Part shown: positions 25,550-33,452 of the stretch, one piece after another
Numbering within the stretch: position 1 is the first letter of the stretch
How the letters are laid out: every line of letters starts with the position of its first letter
NCBI GenBank assembly: GCA_947643415.1
Contig: CANRWA010000003.1
Coordinates: 1 to 64,000 of the forward strand
Source of the DNA: an uncultured Clostridia bacterium
GTDB lineage: Bacteria > Bacillota > Clostridia > Lachnospirales > Lachnospiraceae
Reading direction: 5' to 3'
DNA: 64,000 nucleotides
Position numbers and translations under genes: made by a program
Notes under the pieces: model-generated
What the model was told of the DNA's origin: nothing
Seen by the model: only the letters and a program-made list of their open reading frames with translations
Database searches by the model: none

Positions 25550-26020
25550 ATGGAGTATCAGATAAGGAAAATCAGACAAGAGGAATATGTACTCTTGGAT
25601 GAATTTTTGTATGAAGCGATTTTTATTCCGGATGGGGTAGAAGCACCTTCCAAGTCGATTATCAAGCAGCCAGAGCTTCAGGTCTATGTCTCTGATTTTG
25701 GTAAGAAAGACGATTGCTGCCTTGTTGCTGAGGTTGATGGGGGAATCGTTGGTGCTGTCTGGACTAGAATTATGGATGATTATGGGCATATTGATGATGC
25801 TACCCCGTCTTTTGCCATTTCCTTGTATAAGGATTTTCGTGGACAGGGAATCGGAACAGCGTTGATGGAAGAAATGCTTGCGTTGCTTAGGGAAAGCGGA
25901 TATAAAAAGGCATCTTTATCTGTACAGAAAGAAAATTATGCCTATAGATTGTATCTGAAAGTTGGTTTTACTATTGTAGATGAAAATGGGGAGGAGTATA
26001 TTATGGTCTGCAATTTGTAA
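25550..26020 (+). CDS. GNAT family N-acetyltransferase
   Basis: The product has 156 residues, starting at ATG 25550 after AAGGAGGATGAT. The GNAT core is complete: FAISLYKDFRGQGIGTALME (acetyl-CoA loop R-G-Q-G-I-G) and KKASLSVQKENYAYRLYLKV for the C-terminal strands. The segment AEVDGGIVGAVWTRIMDDYG fits strand 4. The substrate is unknown. Confidence 0.88.
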   Translation: MEYQIRKIRQEEYVLLDEFLYEAIFIPDGVEAPSKSIIKQPELQVYVSDFGKKDDCCLVAEVDGGIVGAVWTRIMDDYGHIDDATPSFAISLYKDFRGQGIGTALMEEMLALLRESGYKKASLSVQKENYAYRLYLKVGFTIVDENGEEYIMVCNL

Positions 26021-26086
26021 AAAGCAAATACGGACAGCAATGCCATGAAGATAATACTGAATTTTGTTATAGATTGGAGAGAGTGG

Positions 26087-27337
26087 ATGATACGACTTGC
26101 AGAAATACCAGATCTGGAATCTGTTTTACAGATTACCCATGACACCATATCGGAAATATATTCTCATTACTATGCAGAGGGTGTGGTTGGATTTTTCCTG
26201 GGACATCACAGCAGAGAACATATTTTATCGGATATCAAAAATGGGATTGTATGGCTGTTGGAGGAAGATGGAAATGTTGTAGGGACTGTGACAATCAAAG
26301 GGAATGCGGTAAACCGACTTTTTGTTTTGCCGGAGTGGCAATCCCATGGATATGGCAGTCAGCTCATGGACTTTGCAGAGAATAAAATTGCGGAGCAGTT
26401 TACGCTTGTTCATATAGATTCTTCATTAGCGGCAAAGGAAATGTATTTGAAACGTGGATATAAGGAAAGGAAAACCTGTAGGATTCAGGCAGATAATGGC
26501 GATGTCCTTATCTACGATGAAATGGAGAAACGGCTTGCTAAGCAGTGGGGCAGAATAAATTATAACGGTAAGATTTTTATTCCTCGAAGTAATATGGAAT
26601 GGAATTCAACATTATACGATAAAAAACATGGTTTTGTAGCAGAATATGGAAAGGCCTTATTAGAGTTTGTTCCTCAAAATGCGAAACAGACTATCTTGGA
26701 TTTGGGATGTGGAACAGGTACCTTGACTGCTCAATTAGCCGAATTGTGTAATAAAGTTGTAGGTGTTGATGCTTCGCAGAGCATGATAGATAAAGCGAAG
26801 GAAGAATTTGGCAATATAGAATTTAAGGTATGTGATGCACTTGTTTTGCCCTTTGAAAACGAATTTGATATTATTTTTTCCAATGCCGTATTTCATTGGA
26901 TCAGTGATCACGATGCTTTGCTGAAAAACATACATAAAGCGTTGAAACCACAGGGAATATTGGTGTGTGAGTTTGGTGCAAGTGGAAATATTGCAACGAT
27001 TGAAAATGCTTTTTTAGAGGTTTGCAGCAGTCGGGGTTATAGCTATGAATCAAAATTCAATTTTCCTACAGTAGAGGTTTTTGATAAACTGTTAGAGAAG
27101 AATGGATACATTATCGACAGGATTTATGATTATGACAGGCCAACTGTATTAAAGGACGGAGAACAGGGATTGGTGAATTGGCTGAAACAGTTCTTTGCCG
27201 CTGAATTAGAAATGATGCCGGAACATGAACAAGTTATGGTTTTTGAGAAAGTGGAAGAATTGACGAGGGAAAATTTATGGAATGGGACTGAATGGGTTGC
27301 TGATTATCGAAGATTAAGAGCAGTTGCGCATATATAG
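26087..27337 (+). CDS. GNAT acetyltransferase fused to a class I methyltransferase
   Basis: The start is ATG 26087 (MIRLAEIPDLES) after GGAGAGAG. Residues 1-150 are a GNAT domain (NRLFVLPEWQSHGYGSQLMD with H-G-Y-G-S, then AKEMYLKRGYKERKT). From residue 170 (MEWNSTLYDKKH, base 26594) an uninterrupted methyltransferase follows, with LDLGCGTGTL and FSNAVFHWISDHD, equal in length and about four fifths identical to the separate gene at 2149-2892. The linker (EKRLAKQWGRINYNGKIFIP) is short and no stop or ribosome site separates the two, so one fused protein is expected. An internal start at 26594 cannot be excluded. The fusion may be a by-product of segmental recombination. Confidence 0.82.
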   Translation: MIRLAEIPDLESVLQITHDTISEIYSHYYAEGVVGFFLGHHSREHILSDIKNGIVWLLEEDGNVVGTVTIKGNAVNRLFVLPEWQSHGYGSQLMDFAENKIAEQFTLVHIDSSLAAKEMYLKRGYKERKTCRIQADNGDVLIYDEMEKRLAKQWGRINYNGKIFIPRSNMEWNSTLYDKKHGFVAEYGKALLEFVPQNAKQTILDLGCGTGTLTAQLAELCNKVVGVDASQSMIDKAKEEFGNIEFKVCDALVLPFENEFDIIFSNAVFHWISDHDALLKNIHKALKPQGILVCEFGASGNIATIENAFLEVCSSRGYSYESKFNFPTVEVFDKLLEKNGYIIDRIYDYDRPTVLKDGEQGLVNWLKQFFAAELEMMPEHEQVMVFEKVEELTRENLWNGTEWVADYRRLRAVAHI

Positions 27338-27416
27338 TTGTTTTATTCGCGCGAAGGCAAAGTGAGGATAGTGCAAATAAATTTGCACCATCTGAGCGTG
27401 CCCGCAGGGTCAAATT

Positions 27417-27531
27417 ATGAAAGCAGTTTCCAGTGAGGGGTATGCAGAAACGTTACCGTAAAATGGTGGAAGGGTTTGGTGGAAAGGGGCAGTATCTTGA
27501 TACAGTAAATTCTAAACAGTATATATTTTAC
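27417..27531 (+). pseudogene. second MerR/TipAS remnant
   Basis: The bases align with 17859-17961 of the other MerR/TipAS remnant (KAVSSQDMQKRYQKMVECF region) with a few differences and a frame break; neither end of the gene is present. Just before it, at 27371-27388, GTGCAAAT-AA-ATTTGCAC is a perfect palindrome. Confidence 0.65.
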
Positions 27532-27866
27532 TGAGTCTTATCAGTAAGTATCATTGTTTGATAAGATTTTCCCCATGCCTCCATAGAATCCAAGATAGGG
27601 CGCATGGATTCTCCCAAATCACTTAAAGAATATTCCACATGGGGTGGCACTTCCGCATATACTGTGCGGATAATGATACCATCTTTTTCCATAGCCCGCA
27701 GGCTGTCAGTCAATACTTTCTGGCTGATACCTTCCAGACTGTTTCTTAGTTCATTAAAACGCCACGGGCGGGTAAGTAAATTTCTCATAATCAACAGCTT
27801 CCATTTACTGCCAATGAGCTGAACAGTTGTTGCTACAGGGCAGTCAGGTATTTCTTCTTTCGTCAT
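27528..27866 (-). CDS. HxlR-family winged-helix regulator of the RiPP locus
   Basis: The product has 112 residues and begins MTKEEIPDCPVATTVQLIGS with the conserved N-terminal Cys, then KWKLLIMRNLLTRPWRFNEL, GISQKVLTDSLRAMEKDGII and PPHVEYSLSDLGESMRPIL. It is divergent from the ACGX precursor gene, and the 226-base gap holds a palindromic GTTAC/GTAAC cluster, so it is a good candidate for the regulator of the cluster. HxlR proteins often respond to electrophiles or oxidants, which could be the inducing signal. Confidence 0.88.
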   Translation of the reverse strand: MTKEEIPDCPVATTVQLIGSKWKLLIMRNLLTRPWRFNELRNSLEGISQKVLTDSLRAMEKDGIIIRTVYAEVPPHVEYSLSDLGESMRPILDSMEAWGKSYQTMILTDKTQ

Positions 27867-27974
27867 AGCATAAAATCCTCCCTTTTCTTTTTATTACTTC
27901 AAAATAGAATATTATATTCAATTATAATGTAAGACGCTCTGTTTATCAATAAAAAATCCCTAGAATCCACAAAA

Positions 27975-28041
27975 GTTACGAAAAGGTAACCTAAGTTACC
28001 CAAAAGTGCGTACTTGCGGGAACGGAAATAATTTGTAAAAT
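27975..28041. promoter_or_regulatory. palindromic operator cluster and promoter of the RiPP locus
   Basis: GTTAC-GAAAAG-GTAAC (27975-27990) and GGTAAC-CTAA-GTTACC (27985-28000) are overlapping perfect inverted repeats. A weak promoter TTGCGG (28014-28019) with TAAAAT (28036-28041) follows, about 50 bases before the precursor start. HxlR binding here is an inference. Confidence 0.5.
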
Positions 28042-28092
28042 GATAAGTACAGGGAGCAAAAAGCTCACTGAATACATTTTTGGAGGTAAACT

Positions 28093-28320
28093 ATGGCACT
28101 ATCAAATCTTTCTGGATGGAATGAGAAGGCAGAGACGGTTTCTTCTGCATGTGGTACCGCTTGTGGAGCAGGCGATCATAATGCTTCCGAGGGAAGCACG
28201 GAAGAAAAACCGACGGCATGTGGTACCGCCTGTGGAGCAGGCGATCATGATGCTTCTGGGGGAAGCACAGAAGAAAAACCGACAGCATGTGGTTCTGCCT
28301 GTGGAGCAGGCGATAAATAA
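28093..28320 (+). CDS. ACGX-repeat RiPP precursor peptide
   Basis: The product has 75 residues, starting at ATG 28093 after GGAGGT. A short leader (MALSNLSGWNEKAETVSS) is followed by tandem units: ACGTACGAGDHNASEGSTEE, ACGTACGAGDHDASGGSTEE and a last partial ACGSACGAGDK, a 23-residue repeat unit also visible at DNA level. The A-C-G-x-A-C-G-x pattern is that of the ACGX-repeat peptides that travel with a dedicated radical SAM/SPASM enzyme; such enzymes usually form sactionine, ranthipeptide or other thioether links at Cys. Six cysteines are present. The mature product and activity are unknown. Confidence 0.9.
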   Translation: MALSNLSGWNEKAETVSSACGTACGAGDHNASEGSTEEKPTACGTACGAGDHDASGGSTEEKPTACGSACGAGDK

Positions 28321-28337
28321 TCGTCCTGTTATCCATT

Positions 28338-28374
28338 TAGTTCCGCGGCGGGTTTAAATAGCGTCGTGGAGCTA
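28338..28374. repeat. possible degenerate copy of the TA-palindrome element
   Basis: GCGGCGGGTTTAAATAGCG then TCGTGGAGCTA resembles the right half of the element at 51412-51471 (cggcgggttcaaat...gagcta), with TA at both ends (28338, 28373). It lies between the precursor stop and the terminator. Similarity is partial. Confidence 0.35.
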
Positions 28375-28381
28375 TGTTGTG

Positions 28382-28423
28382 CCCCGGCAATTTCTAATAT
28401 TTATATACCAGTGATTGCCGGGG
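28382..28423 (+). terminator. hairpin between precursor and maturase genes
   Basis: CCCCGGCAAT (28382-28391) and ATTGCCGGGG (28414-28423) form a perfect 10-base stem with a 22-base loop. No long T run follows, so it is probably a partial terminator or an RNA-stabilising hairpin, which would let the precursor be made in excess over the enzyme, as is usual in RiPP operons. Confidence 0.6.
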
Positions 28424-28496
28424 ATTTATATACGAGTTGGTTATCAGATTGGATAAGAATATAGATGAAAAATTAGTGAATAGGGAGGTTTTTATA

Positions 28497-29573
28497 ATGG
28501 ACAAATGCAAAAAGACAGCGAAACAATACTTCGCGTTCCAGTGGCATATTACGGATGATTGTGACCAGAGGTGTAAGCATTGTTATATTTTTTCTGAAAA
28601 TAACTGCAAGCAGCTAGATTCCATGTCATGGAGGCAGATGGAGGAAGTTGTGGCAAACTGTGAAGATTTCTGCGAGGTATATCACCGTATTCCATATTTT
28701 TATATCACAGGGGGTGACCCGATTCTACACCCGGATTTCTGGAAATTGCTTGCTTTGTTAAAGAGCAGGAAAATTCCTTTTACAATTATGGGGAATCCCT
28801 TTCACTTAAATGATGAAGTGTGTAAACGGCTGCGGTATTATGGCTGCCAGAAGTATCAGCTCTCCATTGATGGCTTGAAGGAAACCCATGACTGGTTCCG
28901 CAAGCCTGGCTGCTTTGACATTACACTCACGAAGATAGGCTGTCTGAAAAAGGCGGGTATCCGTGCCGTGGTCATGACTACGGTTTCAGGGACGAATATC
29001 AAGGAAATACCGGATATTATTGATACGGTGGTTGCCCATAAAGCGGACGTTTTTGCTTTTGCCAGATACTGTCCTACCAGTGAAGAAAAAGATACGGGCA
29101 TGACACCGTTAGAATACAGGGAACTGCTTGCTGTCTGTGATAAGAAATTTAAGGAGTATGAGGCGGCTGGCTGTGAAACATATTTCAATAAAAAGGACCA
29201 TCTCTGGACGCTGTATGAGTACGAGACAGGAGCGTTTACTATACCCGAGGATGCAGAAGAAGGCATGATTTATGGGGGCTGTAACTGTGGAAACTGCCAT
29301 ATGACGATTCTGCCAACAGGAGATGTCTATGCCTGTCGGCGTGTCCGGAACAGCAGGGTGGCAAATGTGTTTAAGGATCGCTTGGCAGATGTGTGGGTTT
29401 GTGAAATGGAAAAGTACCGTGAGTATGATAAATTCAAGAAATGTGCCAAATGTGAATTGCAGGCATGGTGCAGGGGATGCCCTGCTGTGGCAAGTGGGAG
29501 AGGTGGAGATTTTTACGATGTCGATCCTCAGTGCTGGAAGGAGGTAGAGGGATATGAAAGCAGTCCTGCTTAA
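28497..29573 (+). CDS. radical SAM/SPASM maturase of the ACGX system
   Basis: The start is ATG 28497 after GGGAGG; 358 residues. N-terminal ITDDCDQRCKHCYIFSE carries the C-x-x-x-C-x-x-C cluster motif with Y-I after it. YFYITGGDPILHPDF (GGD/GGE), YQLSIDGLKETHDW (GxE-like strand) and VFAFARYCPTSE follow. The SPASM tail GGCNCGNCHMTILPTGDVYA to KCAKCELQAWCRGCPAVASG holds the cysteines for auxiliary iron-sulfur clusters. Together with the ACGX peptide this is the core modifying enzyme, cleaving SAM to a 5'-deoxyadenosyl radical to form crosslinks at the repeats. It overlaps the next gene by 20 bases. Confidence 0.9.
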   Translation: MDKCKKTAKQYFAFQWHITDDCDQRCKHCYIFSENNCKQLDSMSWRQMEEVVANCEDFCEVYHRIPYFYITGGDPILHPDFWKLLALLKSRKIPFTIMGNPFHLNDEVCKRLRYYGCQKYQLSIDGLKETHDWFRKPGCFDITLTKIGCLKKAGIRAVVMTTVSGTNIKEIPDIIDTVVAHKADVFAFARYCPTSEEKDTGMTPLEYRELLAVCDKKFKEYEAAGCETYFNKKDHLWTLYEYETGAFTIPEDAEEGMIYGGCNCGNCHMTILPTGDVYACRRVRNSRVANVFKDRLADVWVCEMEKYREYDKFKKCAKCELQAWCRGCPAVASGRGGDFYDVDPQCWKEVEGYESSPA

Positions 29574-30504
29574 CGGTGTTACACCAGCCGAAAAGATTAC
29601 GTTATCAGAAGTCGGGATTCCAGAAGTAAGGCCAGGATGGGTTCTTGTTAAGGTAAAGGCATTTGGAATGAATCATTCCGAGAAGATTTTACGCCTGCAG
29701 GAGATAGAGAATGCGTATATTCAGAAACCTATTATCCCTGGAATTGAATGTGTGGGAGAAATCGTCCATGCTTCTGACAGTCATTTTCATAAAGGGCAGA
29801 AAGTGGTGGCATTGATGGGAGGCATGGGACGTGAATTTCATGGCAGTTATGCAGAATATGCCATGCTCCCTGTGAATCTGGTTTTTGGGGTGGATACTAG
29901 TCTTTCCTGGAAAGAGATAGCAGCGGTTCCGGAAACTTATTTTACTGCGTGGGGTTCACTGTTTGAATGCCTAAATCTGGCAAAGGAAGATGTCTTGTTA
30001 ATCCGTGGGGCTACCTGTGCGCTTGGATATGCGGCAATGCAGATGGCAAAGGCAATAGGAAGTAAGGTGATAGCCACTACTCATAAAGAAGACAAGCTGC
30101 CTTTGATAAAGCAAGCAGATGAGGCGATATTAGATACGGGAAAGCTGCAAGGCCACCTTTCCCATGTGACAAAGGCGCTGGAACTGGTGGGGGCGAAAAC
30201 GCTTCATGATACGCTTCTTTGTATGGAAAAGGGAGGGATTGTCTGCCATACTGGTATTCTTGGCGGTGTCTATGCTTTCAATAGGTTTGATCCGATAAAA
30301 TTTATACCGAATGGTGTTTATCTCACCGGATTTTATAGCAATGCTCCGACGCAGGAGATTATGGAGAGTATTTTTTCTTTTATCAGTGAACATAATTTAC
30401 ACCCCTGTGTGGGAGCAGAATTTGATTTTTCTAATATAAAAGAGGCATGTATGGCTCTGGATTGTGGGAAAGTGAATGGGAAAATTGTAGTAAGTGTGAT
30501 ATGA
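29554..30504 (+). CDS. zinc-type alcohol dehydrogenase/quinone oxidoreductase-like protein
   Basis: The start is ATG 29554 inside the previous stop region, after GGAGGTAGAGGGAT; 316 residues. MDR-superfamily pattern: N-terminal GroES-like domain (GVTPAEKITLSEVGIPEVRP, FGMNHSEKILRLQ), then the nucleotide fold with LIRGATCALGYAAMQMAKAI (G-x-x-x-x-G-x-x-A-x-Q-x-A), STTHKEDKLPLIKQADE-like and GGIVCHTGILGGVY. The catalytic zinc Cys and His are not obvious, matching quinone-reductase-type members without zinc. Coupled with the maturase, it may reduce a side chain or cofactor of the peptide, which is an inference. Confidence 0.82.
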   Translation: MKAVLLNGVTPAEKITLSEVGIPEVRPGWVLVKVKAFGMNHSEKILRLQEIENAYIQKPIIPGIECVGEIVHASDSHFHKGQKVVALMGGMGREFHGSYAEYAMLPVNLVFGVDTSLSWKEIAAVPETYFTAWGSLFECLNLAKEDVLLIRGATCALGYAAMQMAKAIGSKVIATTHKEDKLPLIKQADEAILDTGKLQGHLSHVTKALELVGAKTLHDTLLCMEKGGIVCHTGILGGVYAFNRFDPIKFIPNGVYLTGFYSNAPTQEIMESIFSFISEHNLHPCVGAEFDFSNIKEACMALDCGKVNGKIVVSVI

Positions 30505-30543
30505 TTAAATAATGCGGCGGAAAGTTTGGATGGAGGGATTACA

Positions 30544-31161
30544 ATGGACGCAGAAACATGTTTACAAAAACTTCAGTATGTAGGTGTGCTGGCTTTTGCT
30601 ACGGTAGATGAATATGGGAATCCACAGATTCGGAATATCAGTGCGATACACTATGAGCCGGACGCCATGTATTTTTTTACAGCCAGAGGCAAGAACTTTT
30701 GCAGGGAACTGCTGGCAGATGGGCGTGTACAGATAATTGGCTACACGAAATATAAGGAAATGATACGTCTTTCAGCCAAGGCAGTACCTGTTACAGAGGA
30801 AAAGCAGGAGTACTGGATCGATACCATATTTGATGAGCAGCCGTATCTTATCAACGTATATCCGGAGGATACCCGAAAATTAGCCGGGATCGTTTTTCAG
30901 ATTACCGATGCGGAAATAGAGTATTTTCATCTGGGTGTTAATCCCATTTTCAGGGAAAGTTATACGATTGGTAAAGGACATATTTCATTTAAAGGCTATC
31001 AGATTACGGATGCCTGCATTGGGTGCGGAAACTGTATGAAGAATTGCCCGCAGCGCTGCATTGAGAGAGGGAATCCATATAAAATAGAACAGGAGCATTG
31101 CCTTCATTGTGGCAACTGCTATGAGGTATGCCCGGTAAAGGCGGTAGAAAGGATGGGATGA
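30544..31161 (+). CDS. flavin-binding (PNPOx-like) protein with C-terminal 2[4Fe-4S] ferredoxin domain
   Basis: The start is ATG 30544 after GGAGGGATTACA. The N-terminal half is a split-barrel FMN-binding domain (VLAFATVDEYGNPQIRNISA, YFFTARGKNFCRELLAD, RVQIIGYTK). The C-terminal 60 residues carry two clusters: CIGCGNCMKNCPQRC and CLHCGNCYEVCPVKA, each C-x-x-C-x-x-C-x-x-x-C. It probably shuttles electrons between ferredoxin-like clusters and FMN, a fit for supplying reducing power to the radical SAM enzyme or the oxidoreductase. It is packed tightly in the same operon. Confidence 0.85.
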   Translation: MDAETCLQKLQYVGVLAFATVDEYGNPQIRNISAIHYEPDAMYFFTARGKNFCRELLADGRVQIIGYTKYKEMIRLSAKAVPVTEEKQEYWIDTIFDEQPYLINVYPEDTRKLAGIVFQITDAEIEYFHLGVNPIFRESYTIGKGHISFKGYQITDACIGCGNCMKNCPQRCIERGNPYKIEQEHCLHCGNCYEVCPVKAVERMG

Positions 31162-31162
31162 T

Positions 31163-32047
31163 ATGACGCAGATAGAATGTCTGAAAGATAAACTGGAAAC
31201 ATCTGATACGATTGTAATAGGGGCTGGTGCTGGACTTTCTGCCTCCGCAGGATTCACATACAGCGGGGAACGGTTCAGAAAGTATTTTTCGGATTTTGAG
31301 GAGAAATATGGTTTCCATGATATGTATGCAGGAGGGTTCTACCCATACAGCACATGGGAGGAATATTGGGCTTACTGGAGCCGGTATATTTATATCAACC
31401 GATATATGGATGCCCCGAAGCCAGTCTATCATAAACTATATGACCTGGTAAAAGGCAAAGACTATTTCGTGTTGACAACGAATGTAGACCACTGCTTTCA
31501 AAAGGCCGGCTTTGATAAACACCGGCTTTTCTATACACAGGGGGATTATGGATTGTTCCAGTGCAGCAGGCCATGTTGTCAGAATACTTATAGCAATGAG
31601 GCTGTTATTCGGAAAATGGTGGAAGCCCAGGGCTATGTTATTGATACAGATGGCACATTGATTCTGCCGGAAGGCACATCACTTAAAATGGCGGTTTCGT
31701 CAGACCTTGTTCCGTATTGCCCAAGGTGTGGGGAGCCCATGAGCATGAACCTTCGGGCAGATCATACCTTTGTAGAGGATGAAGGATGGCATAGGGCTTC
31801 AGAGCGGTATGCAGAATTCTTACGCAGACATCAGAATGAGAAAGTGCTGTTTTTAGAGGCAGCAGTTGGATTCAATACGCCAACAATAGTAAAATACAGC
31901 TTTTGGCACATGACTCACGAATGGAAGGATGCTGTTTATGTTTGCCTGAACTATGGAGAGGCATATGCGCCTGATGATATAAAAACCAAATCTATATGTA
32001 TCAATGGAGATATTGGAGAAATTTTGTATCAGCTTAAAACCGCCTGA
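31163..32047 (+). CDS. sirtuin-family NAD-dependent enzyme, SirTM-like
   Basis: The product has 294 residues, one base after the preceding stop. NAD site: VIGAGAGLSASAGF at about residue 18-31, then YSGERFRKYFSDF, GGFYPYSTWEEYWAYWSRYI and TTNVDHCFQKAGFDK. The canonical catalytic H-G is replaced by TQGDYGLFQC (Q-G), a feature of the macrodomain-linked SirTM class, which transfers ADP-ribose rather than deacylating. A four-Cys zinc site (CSRPCC and CPRCGEP) is present. In known systems the SirTM gene sits with a macrodomain and a lipoylated GcvH-L; neither is here. Its place in the RiPP operon suggests a modifying or regulatory role. Confidence 0.82.
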   Translation: MTQIECLKDKLETSDTIVIGAGAGLSASAGFTYSGERFRKYFSDFEEKYGFHDMYAGGFYPYSTWEEYWAYWSRYIYINRYMDAPKPVYHKLYDLVKGKDYFVLTTNVDHCFQKAGFDKHRLFYTQGDYGLFQCSRPCCQNTYSNEAVIRKMVEAQGYVIDTDGTLILPEGTSLKMAVSSDLVPYCPRCGEPMSMNLRADHTFVEDEGWHRASERYAEFLRRHQNEKVLFLEAAVGFNTPTIVKYSFWHMTHEWKDAVYVCLNYGEAYAPDDIKTKSICINGDIGEILYQLKTA

Positions 32048-32256
32048 TGCACGGCTGGTATTATCCGCTGAGTGCCTATAATACAACGGAAAATATATAA
32101 GATTTGTTGTAAATGGATGTCTATTTTAACCATTTGTTGACAAGTATGGTTAGTATGGTTAGAATTATGTAGGTAAAGATAAAATGGTAAAGATGCTAAA
32201 TCATGCCTCGTAGCTTGCTGCGGGGTATTTGACTGGCCAGGGAAAGGAGGAAAAAA

Positions 32257-32772
32257 ATGAGTCACTGTATCAAGGAAATGACACTGGATCTGAAAGATTA
32301 CATAGAAGGGGGCACTGTTTTCAGGAGGAATGCGGTGAGGGGAATTGTCAGGCGTAAAGACAGATATCTTGTGATCTATGGAAAATATGGAGATTATAAC
32401 TTCCCTGGCGGAGGCATGAAAGAAGGAGAGGAATTGCTGGACACGCTGATTCGGGAGGTTCAGGAAGAAACCGGATATAAGGTTATTCCTGAAAGTGTAA
32501 CTGACTATTTTTTAGTTCATGAGAGGCGCAAGGGAACAATAGATGACTTGTTTGAGATGGATTCATGGTACTTTTTCTGCCAGGTAGAGGAAACTATGTA
32601 TGAACGGGCTTTGGAGGATTATGAAGTAGAGTATGATTATCAGACGGCATGGATGCCATTAGGGGATGTGATCCAAAAAAATGAGGCAGTAAAAGACCAT
32701 GAAAAGATTCCCTGGATTTTGCGGGAAATTATGATAATGCGGGAGTTGTATGCATTGGGAGATAATACATGA
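32257..32772 (+). CDS. NUDIX hydrolase
   Basis: The start is ATG 32257 after GGAAAGGAGGAAAAA; 171 residues. The Nudix box is complete: GGGMKEGEELLDTLIREVQE then ETGY, matching G-x5-E-x7-R-E-U-x-E-E-x-G-U. It hydrolyses nucleoside diphosphate-linked compounds; the sequence does not fix the substrate. After a 209-base gap it follows the sirtuin gene, and its end overlaps the next gene by four bases (ATGA), so it may be co-transcribed with the response regulator. Confidence 0.88.
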   Translation: MSHCIKEMTLDLKDYIEGGTVFRRNAVRGIVRRKDRYLVIYGKYGDYNFPGGGMKEGEELLDTLIREVQEETGYKVIPESVTDYFLVHERRKGTIDDLFEMDSWYFFCQVEETMYERALEDYEVEYDYQTAWMPLGDVIQKNEAVKDHEKIPWILREIMIMRELYALGDNT

Positions 32773-33452
32773 GCAAGAAAATTTTAATCATAGAGGATGA
32801 TGCAGAGATCAACAATATGCTGCAGATCCTGTTGCGGCAGAATGGATACCAGACAATCAGTGCCTATTCTGGCACAGAGGGGATGCTTGTTCATAGCAGG
32901 GAAGTAGATCTGATCCTGCTGGATCTTATGCTGCCAGGGCGTAGTGGCGAGGAGATCATCCAGGAATTACAACAGAAGCAGAATGTTCCTGTGATTGTTA
33001 TGAGTGCGGTTCATGATGTGGAGAAAAAGGTGGATTTGTTTTCTCTTGGTGCGGATGATTATGTTACAAAGCCTTTTCATAATGAAGAATTGCTTGCCCG
33101 GATCAAAGCAAGGCTCAAGGCAGGTACCAATGTTAGTTCTGTAGAAATTCTGACTCATAAAGATATTGTTTTAAATAAGGCAGATTATTATGTTCAGTGC
33201 AATGGGAGGGCGGTGGAACTTTCCAGACACGAATTTGCGCTTTTGCAGTTATTGATGGAGAATCCAAAACGGACTTGTACAAAGAGCATGATTTATGACA
33301 CGGTGTGGGATTATGAAAACTCCGCTGATGATAACACATTAAATGTTCATGTAAGTAAACTCCGAAAAAAATTGAAGGAGTGTAATTCGGATGAGGAATA
33401 TATCGAGACGGTATGGGGGATTGGTTACCGCCTGAAAAATGATCTGCATTAA
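32769..33452 (+). CDS. OmpR/PhoB-family response regulator (orphan)
   Basis: The ATG at 32769 overlaps the NUDIX stop. The receiver domain has the acidic pair IIEDDAEI, phosphoacceptor Asp in DLILLDLMLPG, and K-P-F in VTKPFHNEELLARIK. The C-terminal winged helix is ELSRHEFALLQLLMENPKRT and DDNTLNVHVSKLRKKLK, ending ETVWGIGYRL. The partner kinase survives only as a C-terminal remnant at 34338-34500, so phosphorylation must come from elsewhere. The neighbouring ABC gene was probably its target. Confidence 0.9.
   Translation: MSKKILIIEDDAEINNMLQILLRQNGYQTISAYSGTEGMLVHSREVDLILLDLMLPGRSGEEIIQELQQKQNVPVIVMSAVHDVEKKVDLFSLGADDYVTKPFHNEELLARIKARLKAGTNVSSVEILTHKDIVLNKADYYVQCNGRAVELSRHEFALLQLLMENPKRTCTKSMIYDTVWDYENSADDNTLNVHVSKLRKKLKECNSDEEYIETVWGIGYRLKNDLH

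Noticed and set aside
28093-28320. CRISPR-like tandem repeat
   Set aside because: The 69-base repeats encode protein with the ACGX pattern, have no spacers and only about three units.
28040-28357. Alternative frames across the ACGX gene (105 and 81 residues)
   Set aside because: They arise because the 69-base repeat is open in several frames; only the 28093 frame has a ribosome site and the family pattern.
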